Positions 37,170-46,398 are shown, numbered from the stretch's first letter. The stretch: 64,000 bases of DNA from Pseudomonas sp. B21-015 (GCF_024749285.1 NZ_CP087196.1:1426001-1490000); one strand, 5' to 3'. Program-made: numbers and translations. The notes: generated by a model from the letters alone, not told the origin.

Positions 37170-38318
37170 TCAGTCAGCGCGTGGCTGGCTGCTCTTCTCG
37201 GCTAGGGTCTTGTCGTCGCTGATGGCAATGTGCGCGCCGTGGTCCAGTTTGATCTGGCCGGCGGTGACCACTTTTTCGCCGTTCTGCACGCCTTTGGTGA
37301 TCATGACCATCCCGTCGCGGCGCTCGCCGGTTTCGACGAAGCGTCGTTCGGCAATCAGGATCGGCTCGCCCTTGTCGTCTTTTTCGAGGCTGCCGTCTTC
37401 GGCCTTTTTCTGCGCAACGACGTACAGCGAGTTGCCATAAAGGGTGTAGGTGATCGCGCTTTCCGGCACGACGATGCGTGGCTGCGGATCGGGCAACAGC
37501 ACCTGCAGGCTGGCGAACATCCCCGGCAGCAGTTTGTCATCGGGGTTGGCCAGGGTTGCGCGCACCAGCACGTTGCGGGTGCTGCTCTCGACCTTCGGGT
37601 TGATCGCACTGACAGTGCCGGGGAAACTCTCTGTCGGGTAGGCCGAGACAATGACTTGTACCGGTTGGCCGAGGGCGATTTTCGGCACCGATTGTTCGGG
37701 CACAAAGAAGTCGACGTAGAGGCTGCTGATGTCTTGCAGGGTGGCGATCATCGTGCCGCTGGCCACGTAGTCGCCGACGTCTACCTGTCGAATGCCGATG
37801 GTCCCGCTGAACGGGGCGAGGATGCGCCTTCTCTCCAGGGCCGCCTTGAGCTGATTGACCGTGGCCCGGCTCTTTTGCAATACCGCCGAGAGTCGGTCGA
37901 ACTCGCCTTTGGAAATGGCCTGGCTGCCCACCAATTGGCTGCCGCGACCATAATCCAGTTGCGCCAGTCCCAGGTCGGCTTGAGCGGTTGCCAGCAGGGC
38001 AGTTTCAACGGAGGTCTCGAGTTGCAGGATCGGTTGACCTGCCTTTACCTTCTGCCCGGACTCGAACTGCACTTCCTTGACGGTGCCGGCGATCTCCAGA
38101 CTCAGGTCGACTCCTTGCAGCGCGGTGAGGGTGCCGACCGTTGGCAAACGGCTTTGCCACGGACGTTCGGTGGCGGTGGCCACGGCGACATTTATCGGCG
38201 GTTTCGGCACGGAAAAGCCCTGCATCATCGTATAGATGGAGAAGGCTTTGTAACCGGCCAGGACCAGCACGATCAGCAGAACAACACCCAACATGATCAG
38301 CATGCGGCGGCGCAGCAT
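37170..38318 (-). CDS. mexV: RND periplasmic membrane-fusion protein, MexV-like
   Basis: 382 residues from the ATG at 38318 (MLRRRMLIMLGVVL); the longer frame reaches 38372. An N-terminal transmembrane anchor (LIMLGVVLLIVLVLAGYKAF) is followed by a lipoyl half-motif (VDLSLEIAGTVKEVQFESGQKVKAGQPILQLE), a helical hairpin and the beta-barrel domain (GTIGIRQVDVGDYVASG). It links the RND pump to the outer membrane channel. It is not a lipoprotein, unlike MexA. It is 13 bases upstream of the transporter gene. Confidence 0.85.
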   Translation of the reverse strand: MLRRRMLIMLGVVLLIVLVLAGYKAFSIYTMMQGFSVPKPPINVAVATATERPWQSRLPTVGTLTALQGVDLSLEIAGTVKEVQFESGQKVKAGQPILQLETSVETALLATAQADLGLAQLDYGRGSQLVGSQAISKGEFDRLSAVLQKSRATVNQLKAALERRRILAPFSGTIGIRQVDVGDYVASGTMIATLQDISSLYVDFFVPEQSVPKIALGQPVQVIVSAYPTESFPGTVSAINPKVESSTRNVLVRATLANPDDKLLPGMFASLQVLLPDPQPRIVVPESAITYTLYGNSLYVVAQKKAEDGSLEKDDKGEPILIAERRFVETGERRDGMVMITKGVQNGEKVVTAGQIKLDHGAHIAISDDKTLAEKSSQPRAD

Positions 38319-38415
38319 ATTTCCAGTTCCTTGGAGAAAATCAGGTGAGACAGGCGGGAACATTACTCCCACTGCGAGGGGGATTCCAATGGATGTTTTT
38401 TGCGTGATCTTACGA

Positions 38416-38474
38416 AAAAGATCGCAGCCTGCGGCAGCTCCAGGTACGCATTCCCCCGCAGGCTGCGATCTCTT
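38416..38474. repeat. REP palindrome, family A
   Basis: Core AGATCGCAGCCTGCGG (38419-38434) and its inverted copy (38456-38472); lies between mexV and the DUF1513 gene and ends at the latter's stop. Confidence 0.8.
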
Positions 38475-39573
38475 AAACCATCAGATGAAGATGGTTGTCC
38501 CAGAGCCCCGCAGGTAACTCCAGAGGTTTTGCAACAAGGGTTGCCTGGCGGCAATCGTAGTACCGGCAACGGCCCTGGCCCGAGGTTACGACAAAACCAT
38601 CGGCCACGGCCCCTACGCCGGCGCAATCGGGAAGTGGCGCGTCCAGGCGTACTTCACCACTGTCCAGGTCCCAGATAAAAAAGCGGTTGCCCCGCGGCGC
38701 GGTCAGGGCGACCAGACGCAGTTCGCTGTGCACGGCAACGCTGGCGGTGTAATGCCCCATGGCCTGCAACTGATGCTCGGGCACCGGGAAGGCCACGAAT
38801 GGTTGGCCGGGCCGCTTGATCGCCAGCAGCTCCGAAGACTCGTGAGCAGCGCCCATGAACTGCTGACCGGCGACGATGGTGCCGTCGCTGGCTATCCCTA
38901 AGTGCCGCACGCTGTTCATCTGCTGGGCCAATGTTTCCTTGCTCAGCAGCGTGCCGTCGCGTTGCATCAGCACCAGGCTCGGCTCCATGGCGTTGAGGTT
39001 CATTTCGACCCGGCTTTCGGCCTCGGTGCGAATGCCGCCGTTGGCTACCACCAGCGTCTCGCCATCGGGCATCCACGACACTTGATGCGGGCCGACGCCA
39101 TGGGTGGAAAGCTCGCCGCTGTGTACCAGTCGTTCACCCTCGAACTGATACACACCGAGCAGGCCACGGCCCGGATCGGAGGTGTCGTTCTCGGTGGCGT
39201 ACAGCCATTCGCCGCTCTTGTGAATCACCGCATGACCGTAGAAGTGCCGGTTCGGCTGCGAGACCACGGTTTGCAGCAGCGTGCCGTCGCGCAGGTCGAT
39301 CAGGTAACTCTCGGTGCCCGGACGCCGGGCGACGAACAGCGCCATCGGCAGGGTCGGGTGGTTGATGATGTCGTGGCAACGCTGGCCGACCTGGGTGGCA
39401 AACACCCGGGTGCCGTCCAGCCGATAACCGACGGCGTAGTGCTTGCCGTCGCCATCGTCCCGCGCCGAGAGTAGCAGCGGGCTTTTGTCCTTTTGCTTGA
39501 ACAGCGTCCAGCCGCCCAGTGTCACCGCACCCAGCAGCAACCCCCCCAACGTCAGAGCCTGGCGTCGCAGCAT
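38473..39573 (-). CDS. DUF1513 periplasmic beta-propeller protein
   Basis: 366 residues from the ATG at 39573, which follows GAGGG; a start at 39588 overlapping the preceding stop adds five residues. The N-terminus MLRRQALTLGGLLLGAVTLGG looks like a twin-arginine or Sec signal. The rest is a repeated seven-bladed-type propeller (GPHQVSWMPDGETLVVANGGI, HYGHAVIHKSGEWLYATEND). In pseudomonads it accompanies imelysins and a di-heme oxidoreductase in an iron-regulated cluster; the function is unknown. Last gene of the cluster. Confidence 0.8.
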   Translation of the reverse strand: MLRRQALTLGGLLLGAVTLGGWTLFKQKDKSPLLLSARDDGDGKHYAVGYRLDGTRVFATQVGQRCHDIINHPTLPMALFVARRPGTESYLIDLRDGTLLQTVVSQPNRHFYGHAVIHKSGEWLYATENDTSDPGRGLLGVYQFEGERLVHSGELSTHGVGPHQVSWMPDGETLVVANGGIRTEAESRVEMNLNAMEPSLVLMQRDGTLLSKETLAQQMNSVRHLGIASDGTIVAGQQFMGAAHESSELLAIKRPGQPFVAFPVPEHQLQAMGHYTASVAVHSELRLVALTAPRGNRFFIWDLDSGEVRLDAPLPDCAGVGAVADGFVVTSGQGRCRYYDCRQATLVAKPLELPAGLWDNHLHLMV

Positions 39574-39587
39574 GGCACTTGCCCTCA

Positions 39588-40652
39588 TCAGTCACCGTCG
39601 TTGGCGTTGAAGCCCAGTTGAATGCCCAGCGCCTTGGCCAGTTCGCCTTCGTGCAGGCGATGGACAACGTTGAGGCTGTCGTAGATAGCGTTGAGCTGCT
39701 GGCGCCCGGCATCGTCAGTGAGCATGTCGGTCAGTGAGCGCTGGTTGCTGGCGAGCAGTTTCAGGGACGCTGCGTAGGCCCCGTCGATCTTGTCGGCCAA
39801 GGGTTTCTGCTCGCTCGGCAACAGACCGCGCAAGCCTTTGTTGTCGACACCGACCCAGACGGTTTGCGCAGCAGTCAGGCTCGCTTCCATGCTTTTCAGC
39901 GAAGATTGGCTGCGCCAGGCATCGGCCTGGAACGGCTGTGGCGTGCCCTTGCTCTGACGGCCCATCGGCGTGCCGAGTTTTTTCTTCAGGGTGTCCAGCG
40001 CCGTCACTTGCACGCGCAGCAGATCGGCGATCGCTTCATGGGAATCGGCGTAGCGCTGGTTGGGGAATTTGCTCATCTGCGCGAGCATGCCGTCGTTGGT
40101 GTTCCAGCGCGACAGGATCTCTTCGGCCAATTGCTTCTGACGTTCGCCAATGGCGGTCAGCAGCGGGCAGTATTTGGCTTTCTGTGTGCTGTCGGCCATG
40201 TCGATCTTGCTGTCGAACAGGATGTATTCATAGGCCGAGAGGCCTTGCACCACGACGCTGGACTTGGCCAGGGCGGCAGCATCGATTTGCGGTTGCGCGG
40301 TGACCAGTTGTTCGACCTGACGGCCTACCAGGTTCTTCTTGTCCGGCCAGAACTGCACCTGCCACGAACGGTTGCCCTCGGCCAATGGCCCGATCAGCAG
40401 CGGTTGCAACTCGGCCCAGGCTTTCTGCGCGTGCAGGAAGTCGGCGCGGGCGGTGTCCAGGGTTTCCTTGCCTTGGCAGAAGGCCAGGGCGCTGACTGCC
40501 AGTTGCCGGTCGGCTTCGACCCAGCGGCTGTAGGTCGGCAGGATCACTTGCTTGGCGATGGCCGCCGACGTGACCGCTTGCGGATCCTGGGGCGAACAGG
40601 CGCCCAGGGCGAGGGCGGCAAGGCTGGTGAACAACAATTTGGGACGGAACAT
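39588..40652 (-). CDS. Imelysin-family lipoprotein (second copy)
   Basis: 354 residues. Signal peptide with lipobox LGACS (Cys at about 19) makes it a lipoprotein. It is an imelysin/M75-like helical bundle, but the GxHxxE motif is altered: the equivalent segment reads GLSAYEYILFDS, with Ser/Ala where His would be. It lies between the DUF1513 gene (stop/start overlap TGATG) and the di-heme gene (27 bases). The family binds iron or heme at the periplasmic side in EfeO-type uptake systems, and a divergent motif suggests a modified role. Confidence 0.8.
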   Translation of the reverse strand: MFRPKLLFTSLAALALGACSPQDPQAVTSAAIAKQVILPTYSRWVEADRQLAVSALAFCQGKETLDTARADFLHAQKAWAELQPLLIGPLAEGNRSWQVQFWPDKKNLVGRQVEQLVTAQPQIDAAALAKSSVVVQGLSAYEYILFDSKIDMADSTQKAKYCPLLTAIGERQKQLAEEILSRWNTNDGMLAQMSKFPNQRYADSHEAIADLLRVQVTALDTLKKKLGTPMGRQSKGTPQPFQADAWRSQSSLKSMEASLTAAQTVWVGVDNKGLRGLLPSEQKPLADKIDGAYAASLKLLASNQRSLTDMLTDDAGRQQLNAIYDSLNVVHRLHEGELAKALGIQLGFNANDGD

Positions 40653-40679
40653 GTCGGGCTCCCGCTGAAGGAATACGTA

Positions 40680-42107
40680 TTAAAGGGAATTCAAAAACGC
40701 CAGCAACGCCGCGCGCTGCTCGGCATTGAAAGACAAAACCTGTTGCTGCGCCGCCTTTGCCTCGCCGCCATGCCAGAGCACGGCTTCGAGCAGGTTGCGG
40801 GCGCGGCCGTCATGCAAAAACTGGGTGTGGCCGCTGACCGTCTGCGTCAGGCCAATGCCCCACAACGGCGGCGTGCGCCAGTCGCGGCCGCTGGCCTGGA
40901 ATTCGCTGTGGTTGTCGGCCAGGCCGTCGCCCATGTCGTGCAGCAGCAGATCGCTGTAAGGGCGAATCACTTGATTGGCCAATTCAGGTTCCGCGGCGTT
41001 GGCGGCGGTGGTGTATTGAGGCGTGTGACAAGACTGGCATCCCGCCTGGAAAAACAGATTCTTGCCGGCCAGCACTTGCGGCGCGCCGACATTGCGACGG
41101 GCCGGCACCGCGAGGTTACGGCTGTAGAACAGCACCAGACGCAGGATGTTATCGCTGACTTCCGGCTCGCCATCCGGGCCATTGCCGTTGGGCGCCTGCT
41201 TGCAAGCGGTTTGCGCGTCGGTGCAGTCATCAAAGGGTCTCAGGCTGGTCGTGAGGCCCATGTCACCAGAGAACGCGTGAACATTTTGTTGATTGAGGTT
41301 CGGTTGCCCGGCTTTCCAGCCAAATCGTCCGAGAACCGTCTTCTGCTGCGCGTCGTCCCAGACCCGGTTCGGTCGTCCGGCGATGCCGTTTTTCTCCCGG
41401 GCCTGGGCCTCTGCGTTGGCCAGGATGGCCTCGTCAGGGATCGCTTCAAGCAAGCCCAGGCCAATCATCGGTGGTGCGATGCGTGCCGAGAAACGCGTGT
41501 CGGGGTGCATCGGGCCGTAGCCGAGTTGGGTCATCTGCAAGGTCGGTTCACGCAACTCGATTTCGCTGCCGTCCTTGAAACGCACCGGGATCGGCGTGTA
41601 ATCGACGCGCACCTTGCCTTCCGGAGCGACGCCGGGCACCGACATGTCCTGGAACTGGCCGCCGTAGACCGGCTCCGGCACCACGCCCTGTTGTTCGATG
41701 ACCTTGGCATAGGCCGGTGCATTGGGGATCGACAGGCGCACCAGCATCGACACCGCATTCGGCGCATCGGGCGTCGGTGGATGACCGCGGCCGTCCTTGA
41801 TGTGACAGTTCTGGCAGGCGTTGGTATTGAACAGTGGGCCAAGGCCATCGCGGGCGGTGGTGGTCGACGGCGCGATCACCCAGGGGCTGCGAAAGAAACT
41901 GTTGCCGACGCTGAAATCGACGCGTCGTGACGGCGGCAGGTTGGCGGAGGGCAGGGAGAATGCGTTCTGATCGGTTTTGCGCACCGTCGTGCTGCCACCG
42001 GACCGGGCTTCGCCGGGTTCGGCCCGGGTAAAACGCGGGGCGTCATCGCAGGCACTCAGGCCCAGGGCCAGCAACAGTGCAGACAAACGAAGAGGCAGCG
42101 AGGGCAT
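40680..42107 (-). CDS. Di-heme oxidoreductase (DUF1111) lipoprotein
   Basis: 475 residues from the ATG at 42107 (MPSLPLRLSALL). A lipobox LSACD near residue 14 follows the signal peptide. Two c-type heme sites are visible: NACQNCHIKDGRGHP and AGCQSCHTPQ. It belongs to the thiol oxidoreductase / di-heme cytochrome family with partial resemblance to di-heme peroxidases, probably anchored to a periplasmic membrane face. Together with two imelysins it resembles iron-uptake gene sets in which a heme protein oxidises or reduces iron. The order is downstream of a terminator after the first imelysin, so it may have its own promoter. Confidence 0.82.
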   Translation of the reverse strand: MPSLPLRLSALLLALGLSACDDAPRFTRAEPGEARSGGSTTVRKTDQNAFSLPSANLPPSRRVDFSVGNSFFRSPWVIAPSTTTARDGLGPLFNTNACQNCHIKDGRGHPPTPDAPNAVSMLVRLSIPNAPAYAKVIEQQGVVPEPVYGGQFQDMSVPGVAPEGKVRVDYTPIPVRFKDGSEIELREPTLQMTQLGYGPMHPDTRFSARIAPPMIGLGLLEAIPDEAILANAEAQAREKNGIAGRPNRVWDDAQQKTVLGRFGWKAGQPNLNQQNVHAFSGDMGLTTSLRPFDDCTDAQTACKQAPNGNGPDGEPEVSDNILRLVLFYSRNLAVPARRNVGAPQVLAGKNLFFQAGCQSCHTPQYTTAANAAEPELANQVIRPYSDLLLHDMGDGLADNHSEFQASGRDWRTPPLWGIGLTQTVSGHTQFLHDGRARNLLEAVLWHGGEAKAAQQQVLSFNAEQRAALLAFLNSL

Positions 42108-42205
42108 CGGACATCCTGCAAGACGAGCAAAACAAGGGCGCAAAGTCTAACAGGGCAGGGGAGTTTGAATAAGAGGAATTATCGTTTGGTTGATCTGAGG
42201 CAACT

Positions 42206-42315
42206 GATCATTCCCACGCTCTGCGTGGGAATGCCTCAACGGACGCTCCGCGTTCGGCTCTGGATGGGACGCGGAGCGTCCCGGGCTGCATTCCCACGCA
42301 GAGCGTGGGAACGAT
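42206..42315. repeat. REP-type repeat, family C doublet
   Basis: Complex palindromic unit built from CATTCCCACGCTCTGCGTGG and GGACGCTCCGCGTTC arms. Related copies are at 51382-51487, 57682-57793 and 58451-58563. It occupies the gap between the two imelysin-cluster transcripts. Confidence 0.82.
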
Positions 42316-42328
42316 CGGCGCGAGGGCA

Positions 42329-42360
42329 TGAAAAAGGCGACCCGCGGGTCGCCTTTTTCA
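42329..42360 (-). terminator. Terminator after the lipoprotein imelysin gene
   Basis: Stem AAAAAGGCGACCCG / CGGGTCGCCTTTTT just downstream of the gene on the minus strand; symmetric, so it works in both directions. Confidence 0.88.
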
Positions 42361-42375
42361 CTCAGCCAGCGTTGA

Positions 42376-43719
42376 TCAGAACTCGTGATCAGCGTTGTCC
42401 GGGTTCAGGTCGCTGATGCCCAGTTTGCCGGCGGCCGCTTCGATCGAACCGGTTTGCTTGACCAGCGAGGCGATGGCGTCGCGAACGATCTGGTTGCCAG
42501 CAGTGTTGCCTGCCGCGATCAGTTGGTCGTAGTGCTCACCCTTGTTGGCGTGATCGACCATGACCTGGATCTTGGCTTCGGTGGCGGCCAGGTCGGCTTT
42601 CAGCGTGGTGTCGGCTGCCGGGTCGGCTTTGGCGACCAGGGACGACAGGCTGGCGCCGGTCAGCTTGGTGCCATCGACGCGGGTGTATTCGCCCAGGTAC
42701 ACGTTACGCACGCCTTTGGCATCGTAGAAGTGCGAGTTGTGGGTGTTGTCGCTGAAGCAATCCTGTTCGTCTTCCGGGGAGTTGGCTTCCAGGGAAACCT
42801 TCATGCGCTCGCCCGCCAGTTCGCCCAAGGACAGGCTGCCCATGCCGAACAGCATTTTGCGCAGACCGGTTTCAGCCGGTTCCGCTTCCAGCGTAGCGCG
42901 GTAGTTGTCGGCCACGTTCGGCTTCCAGTTACCGACCATTTCTTCCAGATCGTTGACCAGCAGTTGGGTCACGGATTTCAGGTAAGCGCGACGACGATCG
43001 TTGTGACCGCCGGTAGCGCCTTTGCCTTCCAGGTAGTCAGAGGCTGGACGGTTGCCGGCGCCAGGGCCGGTGCCGTTCAGGTCCTGGCCCCAGAGCAGGA
43101 ATTCGATGGCATGGTAGCCGGTGGCGACGTTGGCCTCGGAACCGCCCAGCTCGTTCAGGCTGGCGAGTTTTTCCGGGGTGATGTCTTTGACGTCGACCTT
43201 GTCTTCGCCGACCTGAACCTGGGTGTTGGCGATGATGTTGGCGGTGGCGCCCGGGTTACCCAGTGCGTGTTCGTAGGATTTGTCGACGTAGTCGATCAGG
43301 CCTTCGTCCAATGGCCAGGCGTTCACCTGACCTTCCCAATCGTCGATGATGGTGTTGCCGAAGCGGAACACTTCGCTCTGCAGGTAAGGCACGCGGGCCG
43401 CGACCCAGGCAGCCTTGGCGACTTTGAGGGTGTCGGCGTTCGGCTTGGCGAGGAATGCGTCGACGGCGGTTTGCAGGGTTTTCGCGGTGGATTCGGCATC
43501 GCTGTAAACGGCGAAGACCATGTCGGCATAGTGCGCAACCACAGCCTTGGCGGCGGCTTCGTCGACTTTACCGGTGGCAGCAGGTGCAGCCGGGGCAGCT
43601 GTGCTGGCAGCCGGGGTCGGCGCTTGTGGAGCGGCAGCCTTGTCTTTGCCTTCGCCGCAACCGGCGAGGGAAATAGCGATGGCCAGCAGACTGGCGGTGG
43701 CCAGAGGCATACGAATCAT
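42376..43719 (-). CDS. icmP: Imelysin (IcmP-like) periplasmic lipoprotein
   Basis: 447 residues from the ATG at 43719, preceded by AGGATG; an ATG three codons upstream is possible. Signal peptide with lipobox LAGCG. The imelysin motif GYHAIEFLLWGQDLNGTGPG (GxHxxE) is intact, followed by DYLEGKG and the Asp/His-rich C-terminal helix bundle (DCFSDNTHNSHFYDAKG). P. aeruginosa IcmP (PA4370) is an insulin-cleaving outer-membrane protein, and relatives in EfeO-type systems bind iron. A Fur-box-like palindrome lies upstream, fitting iron-starvation control. Confidence 0.85.
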   Translation of the reverse strand: MIRMPLATASLLAIAISLAGCGEGKDKAAAPQAPTPAASTAAPAAPAATGKVDEAAAKAVVAHYADMVFAVYSDAESTAKTLQTAVDAFLAKPNADTLKVAKAAWVAARVPYLQSEVFRFGNTIIDDWEGQVNAWPLDEGLIDYVDKSYEHALGNPGATANIIANTQVQVGEDKVDVKDITPEKLASLNELGGSEANVATGYHAIEFLLWGQDLNGTGPGAGNRPASDYLEGKGATGGHNDRRRAYLKSVTQLLVNDLEEMVGNWKPNVADNYRATLEAEPAETGLRKMLFGMGSLSLGELAGERMKVSLEANSPEDEQDCFSDNTHNSHFYDAKGVRNVYLGEYTRVDGTKLTGASLSSLVAKADPAADTTLKADLAATEAKIQVMVDHANKGEHYDQLIAAGNTAGNQIVRDAIASLVKQTGSIEAAAGKLGISDLNPDNADHEF

Positions 43720-43778
43720 GGCGAACATCCTGCTTCGGTGATGGAGTGGGCGCGCACGGGTGGCGCGCAAAACTGCGA

Positions 43779-43803
43779 CATAATGCAAATCTTTCGCATT
43801 ATG
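43779..43803. promoter_or_regulatory. Fur-box-like palindrome upstream of the imelysin gene
   Basis: CATAATGC and GCATTATG form a perfect 8-base inverted repeat around AAATCTTTC. Two overlapping 19-base frames match the Fur consensus GATAATGATAATCATTATC at about 11 and 13 positions. It lies 60-84 bases upstream of the start. Confidence 0.6.
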
Positions 43804-43859
43804 TGTAAAGGGTTGTACCTGTAAATATTTCTTATTCACGCAAAGAGGCGGGACGCATT

Positions 43860-43939
43860 AAAAGATCGCAGCCTCGTCTCACTCGACAGCTCCAGGGAGA
43901 CGCGGTCCACGTAGGAGCAGCCGAAGGCTGCGATCTTTT
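43860..43939. repeat. REP palindrome, family A
   Basis: Left AAAAGATCGCAGCC and right GGCTGCGATCTTTT arms with a degenerate middle, lying between the imelysin promoter and the end of bifA. Confidence 0.78.
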
Positions 43940-43955
43940 CGCTATGAAGAAGAAC

Positions 43956-46007
43956 TTACAAAATGGCCGCGTTACTGCGCTGGGCCTGCTTGAGGTAGGC
44001 GCTCAATTCCCGCGCCGGCAGCGGTTTGCTGTAGTGATAGCCCTGACCTTCGTGGCAGCCTTCGGAGATGATGTAGGCCTCTTGCTCGGCGGTTTCCACG
44101 CCTTCGGCAATCACCTGCATGCCCAGGCTCTTGCCCAGCTGGATGATGGCCCGAACGATGGTCGCATCGTCGTCGTCATCGAGCAGGTCCTGCACGAAGC
44201 TCTTGTCGATCTTGATCTTGTCCAGCGGCAGGCTTTTCAGGTAGCTCAATGACGAATAACCGGTGCCGAAGTCGTCGATGGCGATCAGCGCACCGGAGCG
44301 ACGCAGGCTCAGCAAGTGCTGGGCGGCGGTGCTGATGTCTTCCATCAGGCCGGTTTCGGTGACTTCCAGCTCCAGGCTGCGCGGTGGCAGACGGTATATC
44401 TGCAGCAGATTATTGACCACCCGCGGCAACTCGGCGTGGTGCAGTTGCACGGTGGACAGGTTCACCGCCATGCGCAGGTCGACGAAGCCCTGATCGTGCC
44501 ATTCGCGCAATTGTTTGCAGGCCTGATCCAGCACCCATTCGCCAATGGCGATGATGGTGCCGTTCTGCTCGGCGAGCGGAATGAACAGGTCCGGCGGCAC
44601 TAGCCCATGCTCCGGATGCTGCCAGCGAATCAATGCCTCGACACCCACCACGCGATGATCGCGGTAGCTGATCTGCGGCTGGTAGACGAGGTAGAACTGG
44701 TCGCGGATCAAGGCATCGCGCAGGTCTTTTTCCAGCTCGCGGCGGCGCCGCATTTCCGTATCGACGCTGGCGATATAAAACTGATAGCGGTTGCGCGAGC
44801 GAGTCTTGGCCAGGGTCATGGTCTGCTCGGCTTTTTGCAGCAGCTTCTCGGTGCTGTCACCGTCCTCGGGGAACAGGGTGATGCCGATGGTGGCGCGCAG
44901 GCGGATTTTCTGATGATCGAGGGCGAACGCCGCTTCCAGATCATCGAGAATGCTTTGGGCCAGTTCGGCGGCTTCATAGGGTTGTTCGATGTCGGCCTGG
45001 ACCAGTGCGAACTGGTCACCCCCCAAACGGGCGAGGGCGCCAAGGCGACCGCTGTGAGCCCGCAGGCGATCGGCCAGGGCCAGCAGCAACTGGTCGCCGG
45101 CCTGATAACTGAACTGTTCGTTGATGCCTTTGAAATCATCGAGCCCGACACACAGCACTGCGACCCGTCGCTGCAATTTGCCGGCGTCGACGAGGATTTT
45201 GTCCAGCTGTTGCTGTAATTGCTGGCGGTTCGGCAGACCGGTGAGGAAGTCGTACTGGGCCATGCGCAGCAGGCTGTTTTCCGCTACGTGGCGCAGGTGA
45301 GTGTTGCGTTCGATGGACTCGAGCAACTGGTTGGCGGTGTTGATCCAGATCCCCAGTTCGTTTTTCTCATGACCCTTGAGCTGCGGAATCTTGTGTTCGC
45401 TGGGCCGGTCCGGGTTGACTTCGGTCAGGTGTTCGATGATCCGCGACAACGGTTTGGTCAGCAGCCAGTGGTAGACCAGATACAGCACCAGGGCCATGGC
45501 CATGGCGCGCAATACACCAGAGATGAAGATGATCACCGAGCTGACGATGAATCCCTTACCGTAGGTGGCGGTGTCGAGCGTAATGCTCAGGTCGCCGTAG
45601 TACTCGCTGTAGGGGCCGCGACCCACCAATTGAGTGGTGAAGGTGCGCTCCTTGCCGAGGATCAGATCGGTCAGCCAGCGACTGTGGGAGTGCTGCAACT
45701 CGCGAGATTTTTGCGCGAGCATGGCTTCGTGGGGGTGGCCGATGGAGGCCATGCGCACGGCGTCGTCCTGGAACAGGCCTTCGATTACCTGCATGCCCAT
45801 TTCCCGGTCCAGGCTGTAGACGGCCTGGGTGGAGGGGTCGCGGAACATGTCGAGGATGCGCTGGGCATCGTTGGCCACAGCCTGGCGTGTTTTATAGGCA
45901 TCGAAAACGATCTGCGCGCAGCTCAAGACCACGCCGACGATCAATGCCGACAAGAGCACGACCCGGAGCAACTTCACCGACAAGCTGTTCTTGAGTTCCA
46001 GCTTCAA
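43956..46007 (-). CDS. bifA: c-di-GMP phosphodiesterase BifA-like (degenerate GGDEF plus EAL)
   Basis: 683 residues, starting at a TTG (46005-46007) after AGGAAT. Two transmembrane helices (about 13-35 and 155-180) flank a periplasmic loop. A GGDEF domain follows with the site degenerated to GGDQF (ARLGGDQFALVQ), and then an EAL domain with EALIRWQHPEHG and the downstream DDFGTGYSSLSYLKSLPLDKIKIDKSF block intact. It should therefore hydrolyse c-di-GMP but not make it, as in P. aeruginosa BifA (PA4367), which has the same GGDQF variant and the same neighbour sodB. It controls motility versus biofilm. Confidence 0.92.
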   Translation of the reverse strand: MKLELKNSLSVKLLRVVLLSALIVGVVLSCAQIVFDAYKTRQAVANDAQRILDMFRDPSTQAVYSLDREMGMQVIEGLFQDDAVRMASIGHPHEAMLAQKSRELQHSHSRWLTDLILGKERTFTTQLVGRGPYSEYYGDLSITLDTATYGKGFIVSSVIIFISGVLRAMAMALVLYLVYHWLLTKPLSRIIEHLTEVNPDRPSEHKIPQLKGHEKNELGIWINTANQLLESIERNTHLRHVAENSLLRMAQYDFLTGLPNRQQLQQQLDKILVDAGKLQRRVAVLCVGLDDFKGINEQFSYQAGDQLLLALADRLRAHSGRLGALARLGGDQFALVQADIEQPYEAAELAQSILDDLEAAFALDHQKIRLRATIGITLFPEDGDSTEKLLQKAEQTMTLAKTRSRNRYQFYIASVDTEMRRRRELEKDLRDALIRDQFYLVYQPQISYRDHRVVGVEALIRWQHPEHGLVPPDLFIPLAEQNGTIIAIGEWVLDQACKQLREWHDQGFVDLRMAVNLSTVQLHHAELPRVVNNLLQIYRLPPRSLELEVTETGLMEDISTAAQHLLSLRRSGALIAIDDFGTGYSSLSYLKSLPLDKIKIDKSFVQDLLDDDDDATIVRAIIQLGKSLGMQVIAEGVETAEQEAYIISEGCHEGQGYHYSKPLPARELSAYLKQAQRSNAAIL

Positions 46008-46310
46008 AGGGATATTCCTTGTTCCGTGCGGGTAGCGTCAAGTTGCCATGAGTATTGGCAATCCCGTGATGGCAGTCAAAGGGACAATCCAACCCAGGGG
46101 ATTTTGCCGGTGGCTTGGCCGATATGCTGCTGTTTGGAGTATTTGCCCTATTGGTACTGTGTCGGTTGTCGGGGCCTTCAACTTGAGGCGATTGAAACAA
46201 TTTTTCCTTGGGGTTGATGTTAAACCGCTGTGCTGTGGGGACAAGAGGGCGAATGCCGCTCACATTGTGGGAAAGCGCCCTGATTTTTCATAGAAGCACC
46301 CAATCCAACT

Positions 46311-46398
46311 GTGTGCGGGCTTGCTCGCGAAAGCGGTCTGTCAGACACATTGATGCCGGATGTGCCGCCCTCTTCGCGAGCAAGCCCGCTCTCACAGG
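46311..46398. repeat. REP palindrome, family B, with an extra half-unit nearby
   Basis: Inverted arms GCGGGCTTGCTCGCGAA / TTCGCGAGCAAGCCCGC at 46311-46398. A single half-copy (TGTAGGAGCGAGGCTTGCCC) follows at 46441-46475. Confidence 0.82.

Noticed and set aside
39864..41930. 688-codon plus-strand open frame
   Set aside because: Antisense to the second imelysin and the di-heme gene, both of which carry signal peptides and family motifs.
42168..42184. GAATAAGAGGAATTATC considered as a Fur box for the di-heme gene
   Set aside because: Matches only half of the Fur inverted repeat; too weak to list.
42206..42315. Repeated palindromes considered as a CRISPR array
   Set aside because: Units are dispersed singly over the window in gene gaps, have internal symmetry and no regular spacers; they are REP elements.
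42385..43824. 479-codon plus-strand open frame
   Set aside because: Antisense shadow of the IcmP-like imelysin gene.
46048..46293. 81-codon plus-strand open frame between bifA and sodB
   Set aside because: No ribosome-binding site, no family likeness, and it overlaps the probable bifA promoter region.
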